Positions 8,051 to 17,700 of a stretch of 64,000 nucleotides of DNA are shown here, piece by piece (position 1 is the first letter of the stretch; each line of letters starts with the position of its first letter). A model generated the notes under the pieces. That model was not told where the DNA came from, searched no databases, and was given only the letters and a program-made list of their open reading frames with translations. The stretch is from positions 138,728-202,727 of the forward strand of contig CAVRJN010000009.1 in assembly GCA_963721585.1 (NCBI GenBank), read 5' to 3'. Origin of the DNA: Bog-473 sp963721585 (GTDB taxonomy: Bacteria > Actinomycetota > Acidimicrobiia > Acidimicrobiales > RAAP-2). The translations under genes were made by a program, and so were the position numbers.

Positions 8051-8488
8051 TTAGATCAGGGGTTCGACCTGGTCAGCAGCCATGAGGACCGCGACCAGCT
8101 CCCTGTCCCGAGGATATGACAGCAAACGGGCTGCACCTTCCAGGCTCAGCCAACGCAGTTCGTCGACCTCGTCGTTGGGACGGAAGAACCCCGATTCCTC
8201 CGCCATGACCCAGTAGGCCACGGCTTTCGGCCGACCTTTGCGATCGACGTATTCGGTGTGACCGATGAAGCGGAGGAGATCGCAGATCATCCCCGTCTCC
8301 TCCTCCACTTCGCGCAACGCGGCCATCTCGAGGGTCTCCCCCGACTCGAGCTTGCCCTTGGGGAACGACCAGTCATGTTGCACCGGCCGGTGCACGACGA
8401 CGATCTCGAGGAGCCCGCTCCGGCGGCGGACGACCAGGCCGCCGGCCGCCTGGACCACGTCTGTGTGGGAAGGAAGCTCAGCCGTCAT
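8051..8488 (-). CDS. NUDIX hydrolase
   Basis: 145 residues from ATG 8488. The Nudix box occupies residues ~45-67 and matches G-x5-E-x7-R-E-U-x-E-E-x-G-U (key residues GKLESGE, REVEEETG). The N-terminal AAGGLVVRR strand and HDWSFPKGK lead-in resemble MutT/Ap4A-hydrolase-like NUDIX proteins that hydrolyse nucleoside diphosphates linked to another moiety. An open frame upstream to 8713 overlaps the divergent CYTH-CHAD gene and looks non-coding. Divergent placement about 100 bp from a polyphosphate-related protein is suggestive of phosphate metabolism but not proof. Confidence 0.9.
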   Translation of the reverse strand: MTAELPSHTDVVQAAGGLVVRRRSGLLEIVVVHRPVQHDWSFPKGKLESGETLEMAALREVEEETGMICDLLRFIGHTEYVDRKGRPKAVAYWVMAEESGFFRPNDEVDELRWLSLEGAARLLSYPRDRELVAVLMAADQVEPLI

Positions 8489-8591
8489 TGTTCGTCGGAC
8501 CACTAGGTCGAAGGATACCGTCGCGGCCCCGCGCCACCGCGGCAATCGCGTTCCCGCAAGTGGGATGAGGACCCGCAGTAGCGTGAGCGCG

Positions 8592-10424
8592 ATGTCAGAT
8601 CCCAAGGCAGACGAGCCGGGCGGGGAGGACCCCGTCGAGATCGAGTGGCAGTTCGACGCCCTCGACCTGCGGCCGGTGGAGCGTTGGCTGGCCACCCTCC
8701 CTGCCCTCGCCATCGAGACGCGCGACGGTGCAACCGTGACCGCGCTCGCCCGGCCGCCGCGGCGGCTGGTCGACTCCTATCTCGACTGTGACGACTGGCG
8801 CATCGCCCGAGCCGGCTTCGTCGTCCGTACCCGACGTCGCGGCCGCCACGACGAGGTCACCCTCAAGGACAAGCGCCCTGCGGAGGGAAGCGGCCTGCGC
8901 CAGCGTCTGGAGGTCACCGAGGTCCTCCCCCCGCCCGGATTGGCCGCACTGGGCCACGAGGGGCCGGTCGGGCGCCGCCTGCGCGCCATCGTCGGTTCCC
9001 GCCGCCTGCGTGAAGTGCTCCAGGTGCGCACCCGCCGGCGCCCCTTCGCGCTGCGGGTCGGCGGTGTCGACGTGGCGGAGATCGCGCTCGATGACACGAT
9101 GATCGTCGTCGGAACCGGGCAGCGCCCCATGCAGCTCCGGCGCGTCGAGGTCGAGGTCCACCCGGACTGGCTCGGCGCGCTGGAGCCGATCGTGGAACAA
9201 CTACGGACGTCCTGCGGACTCCAACCGGCGCGCCTCTCCAAGTTCGAAGCAGGCTTGCTGGCTCTCGGAGAGGAGATCCCCGGAACGCCCGATCTCGGGC
9301 CGACCGACATCTCCGCCGAGTCCACCATGGGGGACCTCGCCTTCGCCGTCCTCCGGCGCCAGTTGGCCGTGGTGCGGGCCAAGGAGCCCGGCACTCGTCT
9401 CGGCGAGGACCCCGAGGAACTGCACGACATGCGGGTGGCGACGCGCCGCCTGCGTGCCGCCCTTTCGCTGTTCGAGGCGGTACTGCCCGTTCGGGCCCAG
9501 GTCTTCCGGGAGGAGCTCGGTTGGCTGGCCAGGCTCCTCGGAGCCGTGCGCGACCTCGATGTGCAGCTGCAGGGTCTGGCGGCCCTGCCGTCCGCCGATG
9601 TCCTCACCACCCTCGCCCTCGCACCCGACGGCCATGACCCCCTGGCCGAACTGGCGGCGCTTCTCGAGCGCGAGCGCGAGGCGGCCCGCACCGACATGCT
9701 GAACGGGCTCGATTCGGTCCGCTGGGATCGCCTGGCCAAAGGGCTGACCGCCATGGCGCAGCAGGGACCGGCCCGTCGCTCGCTGGCCACCAGGGTGCCC
9801 GCCGACATCGGCCTGCCCGAATTGGTCCTGAGGCGTCACCACAAGGTCCGCAAGGCTGCCAAGCAGGCAAAGCATTCCGGCGTCGTGACGGATTTCCACG
9901 CATTGCGCATCCGGTGCAAGCGGTTGCGCTACGCCCTCGAGTTCAGTAGCGAGGTCTACGGCGGAAAGACCTCCCGCTTCGTGCGCGACCTCACGGTGCT
10001 ACAGGACGACCTCGGCGAAATGCAGGACGCCGAGGTGGCGTCGCTGCAATTGGCCGACCTGGCCACCGGGGAAGCCCATCTCCCCGCCGCCACCGTCTTC
10101 ATGATGGGCGGAGTGGCCGAACAGCGCCGGCGCCAGGTGAAGCGGTTTCTCAAACGACTGCCCGACGAGCTGCCCCGCATCGAAGGGAGGGCGTGGCGCG
10201 AACTGCGAGATCTCATGGAGCGCCGTCGGGCCGAAGCGGAGGCGGCCCGGCCGCCGATGCGCACCACGCTGCGCGCGTTGCCCCACCCGGCACCCGAGGG
10301 CGCACCGGTGCCGGCACCTGTACCGGTACCGGCACCTTCAGCCTCTCCCGAGCCGATCCATCCCGCCCTGGGGCCGGGGCTCACGTCCCTGGCCCCGCCG
10401 CCGCAGTCAGGCCAAGGGGAATGA
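8592..10424 (+). CDS. CYTH and CHAD domain protein (polyphosphate-associated)
   Basis: 610 residues from ATG 8592. Residues ~15-215 form a CYTH (triphosphate tunnel) domain with LVDSYLDCDDWRIARAGFVVR and an EVTLKDKR-type strand; residues ~235-550 form a CHAD helical domain with LHDMRVATRRLRAALSLFE and FHALRIRCKRLRYALEF, the basic His/Arg/Lys helices that bind polyphosphate. The tail is a Pro-rich PVPAPVPVPAP linker with no partner domain. The CYTH signature E-x-E-x-K reads E-I-E-W-Q here, so the usual lysine is missing and triphosphatase activity is doubtful. Family knowledge links CHAD proteins to polyphosphate granules. The gene overlaps the convergent EthD gene by 18 bp. Confidence 0.9.
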   Translation: MSDPKADEPGGEDPVEIEWQFDALDLRPVERWLATLPALAIETRDGATVTALARPPRRLVDSYLDCDDWRIARAGFVVRTRRRGRHDEVTLKDKRPAEGSGLRQRLEVTEVLPPPGLAALGHEGPVGRRLRAIVGSRRLREVLQVRTRRRPFALRVGGVDVAEIALDDTMIVVGTGQRPMQLRRVEVEVHPDWLGALEPIVEQLRTSCGLQPARLSKFEAGLLALGEEIPGTPDLGPTDISAESTMGDLAFAVLRRQLAVVRAKEPGTRLGEDPEELHDMRVATRRLRAALSLFEAVLPVRAQVFREELGWLARLLGAVRDLDVQLQGLAALPSADVLTTLALAPDGHDPLAELAALLEREREAARTDMLNGLDSVRWDRLAKGLTAMAQQGPARRSLATRVPADIGLPELVLRRHHKVRKAAKQAKHSGVVTDFHALRIRCKRLRYALEFSSEVYGGKTSRFVRDLTVLQDDLGEMQDAEVASLQLADLATGEAHLPAATVFMMGGVAEQRRRQVKRFLKRLPDELPRIEGRAWRELRDLMERRRAEAEAARPPMRTTLRALPHPAPEGAPVPAPVPVPAPSASPEPIHPALGPGLTSLAPPPQSGQGE

Positions 10425-10775
10425 GCGCGCGTCGTCTCCCATGACGACGCGGGGATGCTCGGTGACGACGAAGTGCAGCTGGTCGGTGTCGAGAAAGTTG
10501 CCGATGTCGGTCCAGATGTCGGGGAAGTCCGGCTCCGCCATGTGGGCCCGGTACGCGTCCATGTTTTCGAACCACTGCACCGTGACGCCGTCGAACCCGG
10601 CATCGTCGTCGCCGTTGTAGTCACTGAGCGGGCGCGGGTGCTGCTCGTAGCGCAAAACGTGGCTCCCGCTCCTGCTCGACTTGATCAGCGGACCGTGCAC
10701 GTCCTGCCAGTACGCATGGAACTCGGCGGGCGTGAGACCGTCTTTTCGGCGCAGCAGGCACGTGAGCCTGACCAT
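10407..10775 (-). CDS. EthD-domain protein
   Basis: 122 residues from ATG 10775, which follows AGGAGGTCCC. The sequence starts MVRLTCLLRRKDGLTPAEFHAYW and continues VHGPLIK, the standard opening of the EthD/dimeric alpha-beta barrel family, and ends with the matching second half VVTEHPRVVMGDDARSF. EthD was found with the ethyl tert-butyl ether degradation P450 system, but most members have no assigned reaction. It is a small cytosolic protein probably forming a homodimer. It has no operon partner here. Confidence 0.85.
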   Translation of the reverse strand: MVRLTCLLRRKDGLTPAEFHAYWQDVHGPLIKSSRSGSHVLRYEQHPRPLSDYNGDDDAGFDGVTVQWFENMDAYRAHMAEPDFPDIWTDIGNFLDTDQLHFVVTEHPRVVMGDDARSFPLA

Positions 10776-10881
10776 GGGACCTCCTGTCCGGTGCGACGCC
10801 GGCACGGGTGACCCGGTCGCCGCTCCCGCAGGCTACCGGCGGTCCCGGGACCTGAGGGAGGGATCGTGGTGTGCTGTGGCC

Positions 10882-10947
10882 GCCACCGGGCCGGCCCCCG
10901 AGACCGGAGGGGGAACGGAGGAGGTCCCGAAGGCCGGGCCCGGTGGC
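10882..10947 (-). terminator. GC-rich hairpin downstream of the small membrane protein
   Basis: GCCACCGGGCCGGCC (10882-10896) and GGCCGGGCCCGGTGGC (10932-10947) are near-perfect inverted arms enclosing about 35 nt. The hairpin follows the stop of the minus-strand gene 10988-11317, so it probably marks that transcript's end. There is no U tract, as is usual for actinobacterial hairpin terminators. Confidence 0.5.
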
Positions 10948-10987
10948 GGTCCGCCGTACGATCCGCGCCGGATCGGCAGTGATCGGC

Positions 10988-11317
10988 TCATGAGCCAACT
11001 CGGCGAGGGTTGGACGAACCGAAGGAGCGGGCGAACGCGACGATGCGGCGCCGTCCGACGAGCAGCAGCCCGGCCGGGCACATGCACGCAATCAAGAAGA
11101 TGGGCGGCAGCGTCACCGTCGCCACCGACGCCGCGTCGGCGACGGCCCGTGCACCGCCAAGGGCGAGCTGGAACGTGTCGAGGAGATCGGGCGGGACGAA
11201 CCCGCCGTCGGGCCGCACGCTCCACGGCGTGCTCTGGGCGCCCGCACCGGGCGACACGGCGCACGGAAGCGTCAGGGCCACCAGCCCCACCGCGGCGATC
11301 CCGATCCGACCCCTCAT
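10988..11317 (-). CDS. Small exported/membrane protein of unknown function
   Basis: 109 residues from ATG 11317, preceded by GAGGGGTGGCAG. A signal peptide (Arg-Gly-Arg, then a hydrophobic run ending AGAQS) is followed by ~40 polar residues and one strong membrane helix, TVTLPPIFLIACMCPAGLLLV, with two Cys in it. A basic tail GRRRIVAFARSF completes it. The layout suggests a protein with its central part outside and a cytoplasmic basic tail. I do not recognise a family. Coding status rests on the coherent signal-anchor architecture and on the hairpin after its stop. Confidence 0.55.
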   Translation of the reverse strand: MRGRIGIAAVGLVALTLPCAVSPGAGAQSTPWSVRPDGGFVPPDLLDTFQLALGGARAVADAASVATVTLPPIFLIACMCPAGLLLVGRRRIVAFARSFGSSNPRRVGS

Positions 11318-11442
11318 CTGCCACCCCTCGCATTCCCTCCGCTTCCACGGAAGGCTCCTCTGCCTCGGTTCGTGAAACGGGGCACCCCGGCGAACCTTGC
11401 GCCCACCTGTGAAAAATTCCCGTTGTCACGTCCCGATGCCGT

Positions 11443-11476
11443 GCACGAGGCACGGGGCACGGGGCACGGGGCACGA
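11443..11476 (+). repeat. Short tandem repeat, 7-bp unit GCACGGG
   Basis: Three exact copies of GCACGGG start at 11450, 11457 and 11464, flanked by near copies at 11443 and 11471. The array lies 45 bp upstream of the TauE/SafE permease start, inside its leader. It could alter promoter spacing if copy number slips, but no promoter elements can be confirmed. Confidence 0.7.
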
Positions 11477-11522
11477 ACAGCAGGTCGGCGGGACGCCACC
11501 GGTCGTCCCGTACTGTTCGTGC

Positions 11523-12272
11523 ATGCCCGCGTCCCACGTCGTGGTCCTCCTGCTCGGCGGGGTGGGTGCCGGCATCTTCAACGGCGTGGCCGGAGGGGGC
11601 AGCCTGATCTCGTTCCCGATCCTGCTCGGGCTCGGCTACCCCGCCCTGACGGCCAACATCACCAACACCATCGGGATCTGGCCGGGCTACGTCGCCTCGG
11701 CGGCCGGCTTCCGCCGCGAGATCGGCGACCAGTCCCACCGCCTCCTGCGCCTGAGCCCGGTGGCCCTGGCGGGCGGAGCAGCCGGCGCCCTGCTCCTTCT
11801 CACCACCTCCGCGGCGACCTTCGACGACGTGGTGCCCTGGCTCGTCTTGGGGGCCGCCGCGCTGTTCGCCGCCCAACCGGTGCTGCGGAAAGCGCTGGAC
11901 CGCGGCTCGGCCCACCCCCGCACACGGCCCGTGCTGCTGGTGGCGGGCGTGTTCGCCGCGTCGGTCTACGGGGGCTACTTCGGCGCCGCCATGGGCGTCA
12001 TGTTCCTCGCCATCCTGGGCTTGGCGCTGCCCCTGACTCTCGCCCACACCAGCGGTCTGCGCGCCGTGCTGTCGATGATCGTCAACGGCATGGCCGCCGT
12101 CGTCTTCCTGATCCACGGCGGCCTCGCCTGGGAGGCCGTCGGGTTGCTGGCCGCCGGCAGCCTCGTCGGTGGTTACGCCGGCGCGCGTCTCGCCCTCGCC
12201 CTCCCCGCGCCCGCATTGCGGGTGGTGGTCATTCTGGTCGCCGTGGGCACGGCGGTGAAGCTGCTGCTCTGA
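11523..12272 (+). CDS. TauE/SafE family membrane permease
   Basis: 249 residues from ATG 11523. The two half-repeats typical of the family are clear: GGVGAGIFNGVAGGGSLISFPILLGLG near the N-terminus and AASVYGGYFGAAMGVMFLAILGL in the second half, with about eight membrane helices in all. TauE/SafE (DUF81) proteins are thought to move sulfur-containing anions such as sulfite, sulfoacetate or thiosulfate, usually outward. No sulfur-metabolism partner is adjacent, so the substrate is open. It ends 4 bp before the convergent pxpBC stop. Confidence 0.9.
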   Translation: MPASHVVVLLLGGVGAGIFNGVAGGGSLISFPILLGLGYPALTANITNTIGIWPGYVASAAGFRREIGDQSHRLLRLSPVALAGGAAGALLLLTTSAATFDDVVPWLVLGAAALFAAQPVLRKALDRGSAHPRTRPVLLVAGVFAASVYGGYFGAAMGVMFLAILGLALPLTLAHTSGLRAVLSMIVNGMAAVVFLIHGGLAWEAVGLLAAGSLVGGYAGARLALALPAPALRVVVILVAVGTAVKLLL

Positions 12273-12275
12273 CGG

Positions 12276-13955
12276 TCAGTCGACCGCGAGCGGGTAGGTG
12301 CCGGCCACGGCGCGCGCCAGCTCGCGGCGCGCCGCGCGCCGCGCCTCGTCCGCCTCACCCGGAGCCACCGGCACCAACCGCACACGGGTCCCGGGTGCGC
12401 ACTGGCCGAGCAGCCCGTGGTCGACCGCGGCGACCACGGCCAGCACGGGGTAGCCGCCGAGCGTGGCGTGGTCGGGCAGGAGCACCACCGGATCGCCGTC
12501 GGGTGGGACCTGCACGGCTCCGGTCACCACGCCCTGGGAGTCGAGCGTTCCCCCTCCGGGCGTGTTGCGGAATGTCACCGCACCCGCCTCTGCCCGGAGT
12601 CGCAACCCGACCCGGTTCGATGCCGCCTCCACCACGAAGACCGCCGCCGCGAGACGCGTCAGGGCGTCGGCGTCGAACTGCTCGGCATGCGGGCCGGGCA
12701 CGACGCGCAACCCGACCGGCGACGACGCGCCGAGGTCGGGGGCACAGCCGGCGACGACGTGGTCGCCGAGCGGTGGCGTCCACCCGCCGGCGTGCAGCAC
12801 GGCTCCCGCCGCGAGGGGACCAGGCCCGAGCCCGGTCAATTCGTCGCTGGCGCAGCTCCCGAACCACTCGGGCCCGAGGAACCCGCCGGCCACCGACACA
12901 TAGCTGCGGCATCCGCCGTGCTGGCGGCCGACGTCGAGCACCTGACCCGCAGCCAGCGGGAACAGCTGTCCCGCCGCGACCGGCGTGCCGTCGACGCGGA
13001 CCTCGGGCGCGGCACCCACCACGGCCGCGTGGCACCCCTCCAGGCAGTGCAGCCGGGCCCCGCCCCCCGTGAGCTCGACCGCGCCCGCTCGCGCCGCGTT
13101 CCCGGCCAAGCGGTTGGCCAGGTCGAACGACACGGGATCGGCCGGACCGGCACCGGGGACACCGACCGCCGCGACGGCCCGGCGCCCACCGTCCTGCAGG
13201 ACGGTCCGGAGCCCGGGAACGACGACCTCGAGGACCGCGCGGGCACCCGGCGGCAACGACCACCCCGGTGCCACGACCGGCTCGGGTTCGACGCGCTCGC
13301 CCGCGCCGGCCACGGTGAAGCGGACCCGGTCGCCCGGTGCCAGGGCGGCGTAGGGAGGGGCCTGCGCCGAAAAGAAGGGGAACCCGGTTCGGCCGACCAG
13401 ATGCCAGCCACCGGGCGACGGGGTGGGATAGACGCCGGCATGACCGTTGGCGATGGCCACCGACCCCGCGGGGACGACAGGACGCGGCCGCGGCCGCCGC
13501 GGCACCCGGTCGAGCGGGCTGGGCAGTCCCTCGAGGTAGGCGAATCCGGGGGAGAACCCCACCACGGCGGCGGTCAACGGCCGCGCCGTGAGCTGCGCCA
13601 CCACTTCGTCGGGCCGGCAGCCGGCGAGCCCAGCCACCTCGTCGAGATCGGGTCCGTCGAAGCGGCACGGGACAATGACGACGCGGCCCGGGCCGACCTG
13701 GTCAGCGGAGCGGCCGCGTCGCGCCAACTCGGCGCGCGCCCCGTCTGCCGCGGCCTCCACCGACGCCAGGTCCGTCTCGGGATCGGTCGCGTGGACCATG
13801 ACGGTCGCCCAGCCGCACACCACCTCGGCCTCGCCCGCCAGCGCGGCGATCAGGCCGGTGGCCAGCTCCCGTGCCGCCCCGGCGTCGGCGACCCCGATCA
13901 GGAAGGCGCGGTCACCGAGGCGCCGCACCTCCCCCGCGGGGATGGACGGGGTCAT
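12276..13955 (-). CDS. pxpBC: 5-oxoprolinase subunits B and C, fused (PxpB-PxpC)
   Basis: 559 residues from ATG 13955. Residues ~1-215 are the KipI/PxpB cyclophilin-like domain (RRLGDRAFLIGV, VGFSPGFAYLEGLP, PRRPRPRPVVPAGSVAI). Residues ~240-540 are the KipA/PxpC domain (VLEVVVPGLRTVLQDGGR, NRLAGNAARAGAVELT, DHATLGGYPVLAVV). Most bacteria encode these separately; here they are one polypeptide. With PxpA they hydrolyse 5-oxoproline to glutamate using ATP. The start overlaps the pxpA stop by four bases (ATGA), so translation is coupled. An ORF on the opposite strand is a shadow. Confidence 0.93.
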   Translation of the reverse strand: MTPSIPAGEVRRLGDRAFLIGVADAGAARELATGLIAALAGEAEVVCGWATVMVHATDPETDLASVEAAADGARAELARRGRSADQVGPGRVVIVPCRFDGPDLDEVAGLAGCRPDEVVAQLTARPLTAAVVGFSPGFAYLEGLPSPLDRVPRRPRPRPVVPAGSVAIANGHAGVYPTPSPGGWHLVGRTGFPFFSAQAPPYAALAPGDRVRFTVAGAGERVEPEPVVAPGWSLPPGARAVLEVVVPGLRTVLQDGGRRAVAAVGVPGAGPADPVSFDLANRLAGNAARAGAVELTGGGARLHCLEGCHAAVVGAAPEVRVDGTPVAAGQLFPLAAGQVLDVGRQHGGCRSYVSVAGGFLGPEWFGSCASDELTGLGPGPLAAGAVLHAGGWTPPLGDHVVAGCAPDLGASSPVGLRVVPGPHAEQFDADALTRLAAAVFVVEAASNRVGLRLRAEAGAVTFRNTPGGGTLDSQGVVTGAVQVPPDGDPVVLLPDHATLGGYPVLAVVAAVDHGLLGQCAPGTRVRLVPVAPGEADEARRAARRELARAVAGTYPLAVD

Positions 13956-14725
13956 GCACGTGCCGGCGCGATCACCTGGATCCCCACGTCGGCCATGGCG
14001 GCGCGGACCGCCGTTGCGATCGCCACCGCCCCGGGGGAGTCCCCGTGGATGCACAACGTGTCCACCCACAACGTCAGCACCGAGCCGTCCGCGGCGACCA
14101 CCGCGCCGCGGGCCAGGGTGAGCGCCTGAGACGCCGCCGCCCCGGGGTCCGTGAGCGTCGCGCCCGCCTCCCCCCGGTCGACCAGTCCGCCGTCGCGCCG
14201 GTAGGCCCGGTCGCAGAAGCCCTCCTCGCAGGCGGTCATGCCGTCACGCAGTACCATCGCCAGGGCGCGGCACCCCGACGGCAACACCAGCGCAGCATCT
14301 TCACCGACGCTGTCGCGCACGGCGTCACGGAAGGTCTCGTACACCGCTCCGCCCTTCGCCACCTCTTCGTAGAGCGCCCCGTGGGCCTTCACCGATTGGA
14401 CGGTCGTGCCCGCCGCCCGGCAGATGCGGTCGAGCGCCGCAACCTGCTCGGACAAGGACGCACCGAGCTCACTGCGGTCGATGTCCATCGGCCGGCGGCC
14501 GAAGCCGGCGCGGTCGGGGTAGGAGGGATGGGCGCCGACCCGGACTGCGTGCTCCAAGGCAGCCGCGACGGTGGCCGACATGGAGCCGACGTCCCCGGCA
14601 TGCCCCCCGCAGGCGACGTGCACGGAGGTCACCAGCCCCAGCAGCGTCCGTTCCACCTCCAACCCCTCGGCATCGGAGGCCTCGCCCACGTCGGCGTTGA
14701 GGTCGATGGTCCGACGGGGCGTCAC
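13952..14725 (-). CDS. pxpA: 5-oxoprolinase subunit A (LamB/YcsF family)
   Basis: 257 residues from GTG 14725, which gives the family start V-T-P-R-R-TIDLNADVGE; an ATG at 14764 is in frame but would overlap lhr by 35 bp and add an unconserved leader. Family motifs are SVHVACGGHAGD, GAHPSYPDRAGFGRR, VKAHGALYEE and CIHGDSPGAVAIA. PxpA is the subunit that binds and opens the 5-oxoproline ring with PxpB and PxpC. The GTG lies just past the lhr stop, so pxpA and pxpBC are probably cotranscribed from the helicase operon. Confidence 0.93.
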   Translation of the reverse strand: MTPRRTIDLNADVGEASDAEGLEVERTLLGLVTSVHVACGGHAGDVGSMSATVAAALEHAVRVGAHPSYPDRAGFGRRPMDIDRSELGASLSEQVAALDRICRAAGTTVQSVKAHGALYEEVAKGGAVYETFRDAVRDSVGEDAALVLPSGCRALAMVLRDGMTACEEGFCDRAYRRDGGLVDRGEAGATLTDPGAAASQALTLARGAVVAADGSVLTLWVDTLCIHGDSPGAVAIATAVRAAMADVGIQVIAPARA

Positions 14726-14729
14726 GCCG

Positions 14730-17700
14730 TCAACCGGCCTCGAGCTGATCCACGACGATGCCATCGCGGTAGACCACGCGCTGGTTCCGCCGGGTGGGCA
14801 CGCGGGCCCCGCCCAGGATCGAACCCGTCATGTTGAGCGGGTCCGCCCCGGCGACGACCACCTGCTCCCCGTTGGCGCCACGGCGGTGCGTCGCCTGCAG
14901 CTCGTCGAACGCCTCGGGCAGCGCGTACTGCTCGCCCGAGAGCCCCGCCACGAAGCGGCCGCCGAGGACGAGCCCGCGCGCTTCCAGCCGGCGCAGGGCC
15001 CACACGACCTCGCGCCAGGGCACCTTGAACGACTCCCGGCTCCAGATCTCCCAGGCGACGATGCCCCAGCGCACCAGAAGCTGCTGCGCCACGGTCTCGG
15101 CCAGGGCCTCGTTCCCGGGCAGGAGGACGCCGTCGTCGAGGGCCGGCGCCCCGAGCACCTCGGGCCCGGGCAGGAGCGACCAGCGGCCCTCGCCGATACC
15201 CGTCCCGACCGGCGCCCGGCGCCGCGCCAGGCGGCCGGTGGGGCGGCGGACCGTGCGGGTGCGCCAGCGGTCACGGGCCGAGAGCAGGGCCCGCACCGCC
15301 GAGAAGGCGTCTGCGGTGACGAGGCCCCGGGCCACCAGATCCCACAGGCCCTCGTCCACCTCGGCCGGGAGCCGGCCGGTCAGCGGGGCCAGCTCGGGGC
15401 GGAAGCAGGCGCCACGCGCCCGCAGGGAGGCGAGCACGTCGGCCGCCGCGCCGACCTCGGGCTCCGGCGCCGCCGCACCGGCGCGCACGGCCCGCAACAT
15501 GTCGTCGAGGTCGTCGCGCAGCACGAAGGCGAGCGGTGTGGCCGGCGAGGGTGTGCCGCTGCGTCCGGTCCGCTCGGCCCGCGGCGTCAGGCGCCCCCAC
15601 ACGATTTCGCCGGACAGGCAGAGCTCGTCGAGCCAACGCGCGTCGTAGCCGGTGACGCGGGCGGGCAGGATCTGGGCCTCCCACTCGGCCGCGGGCGCCT
15701 CGATCCCCTGCAGCTGCTCGAGGACTTCGAGCAGTCCGGCCCGCCCCTCGACGCGGCTGTCCGGCGCCGCATGCTGCCAGTGCGTGAGGAAGCGCACGTA
15801 CTCGGCGATCGGCACCGGGTCGACCAGTCCGCGGCGCCGGCTGCGGCTGGCGCCGTGCAGTCGTACCAGGAGATTGCGCGCGCACCAGCGGCCGTCGGGC
15901 AGCTCGATGGCGGAGCCCTTGCCCTCCAGTCGGGCCAGGGCCGTGCGGGCCCGGGCCGCCGACAGCGGCGCCCCCATCGGTGCCCCCGAGGGCAGCACGG
16001 CGTCCGCCACCAACTGCTCGACGGTCACGGGACCGGCCAGCTGCAGGTGACCGGCGAGACATGCCGCGGCGGCCTCGTCGTCGTGGGCGAGCGCCAGCGC
16101 CGCCTCGCGGCGCTCCGTGGCGACCCAGCAGTCCTCGACCAGGCTCGCCCGGCCGTCGAGCACCAACGCGTCGAACCACTGTGCCCATTCCCGATGCGGA
16201 CGCGCCGCCACGAGCGAGAGCAGCAGGTCGTGCAGCTCGTCGGCGTTGCGTAGCCGGGGACGGACCTGGTCGAGAACGACCCCCACCGCTCGGGGGTCGA
16301 GCGCGGCCAGTTCCGACGCCGGGACGGGCAGCCCGCCGGGACCGAGCTCGCCCAGGCCGCGGCGCAAGGACAATGCCCGCGTCCGCCGCTCCTCGAGCGG
16401 CGCATCGTCGAGATAGGTGAAGGGTCGCCCGCTCAGAATGGCGTGGGAGAAGGGAGAGGGCTCCGACGACTCGACCGTGTGCACCTCAATGGCACCCGAC
16501 TCGACCCCGGCCCACACCTCGACCAGACCCTCGACGGAGAGTCCCTCGTGGAGGCAGTCGTACACGGTCTGGCGGGCCAACACGTGGTCGGGCACGCCGA
16601 CCGGTCCGGGCGGCGCGTTCTCCTGGCAGGCGGCCAAGCCGGGCCAGACGGCGGCGAGCAGGTCGTCGGCCTCCATGCGCTGCAGGTGGATGGGACGACG
16701 CTTGCCGCCGTTCATGCGGGGCAGCACGAGCGCCCGGTTGAGGTTCCAGCGCCAGCGCGCGCCGAGCATGGGGTGGAGCAGCACCGCCTGGGTCAACACC
16801 TCCGGCGCCTTGGCGCTGCTCAACATGGACTGCACCTTGGTGAGCGGAAAGCTGTGCTGCGGCCCGAGTGACAGGACCACCGTGTCGTCGTCCGCCGCTG
16901 CCTGGAGCTCGAAGTCGAAGGAGACGCAGAAGCGCTTGCGCAGGGCCAGCCCGAGCGCCCGGTTGATACGGCCGCCGAACGGCGCATGGATGATGAGCTG
17001 CGAGCCCTCGCTCTCGTCGAAGCAGCGCTCGACCACCAGCCGCTGGCGGGTCGGCAGGTGACCCAGGGCGGCCAGTCCGGCGGCGCAGTAGGCCACGACC
17101 TGCTGCGCCACCTCGGCGGACACCGCGGCGCGCTGCTGCACGAGCGCACGCGCCCCGTCGCCGTCCTGGGCCAGGAGCAACGGCTCCAGCGCGGCGCGCA
17201 GGTCGCTGACCGCCTCGGACAGCTCCGCCGTGCGGGCCGGGGCTTCACCCAGCCAGAACGGAATGGTCGGGGGCAGGTCGCCAGCGTCGTACACGCGGAC
17301 CGTCCCCACCTCCACCTTGGCCACCCGCCACGAATGCGTGCCCAGGAGGAAGATGTCGCCCGCTGTCGCCTCGACGGCGAAGTCCTCGTGGACCGAGCCG
17401 ACCGTCACCCCGTCCGGATCGAGCACCACGCGGTAGTCGCCCGTCTCGGGAATGGCACCACCGCCGGTGAGCGCAGCCAGGCGCGCGCCGCGCCGGGCGC
17501 GCAACCGCCCGTTGACGGCGTCGAGGTGCAGATGCGCGCCGCGCCGCCCGCGTCCGGTCTCGATCCCCCAGCTCGCCAACGCCACCACGTCGTCGAAGTC
17601 CTGCCGCGACAGCTCCGCATAGGGGGCCGCACGCCGGGTCATGTCCCACATCGCCTCGACGTCGCGCTCGTCGGTGGAGGCCACTTCGGCGACCAGCTGC

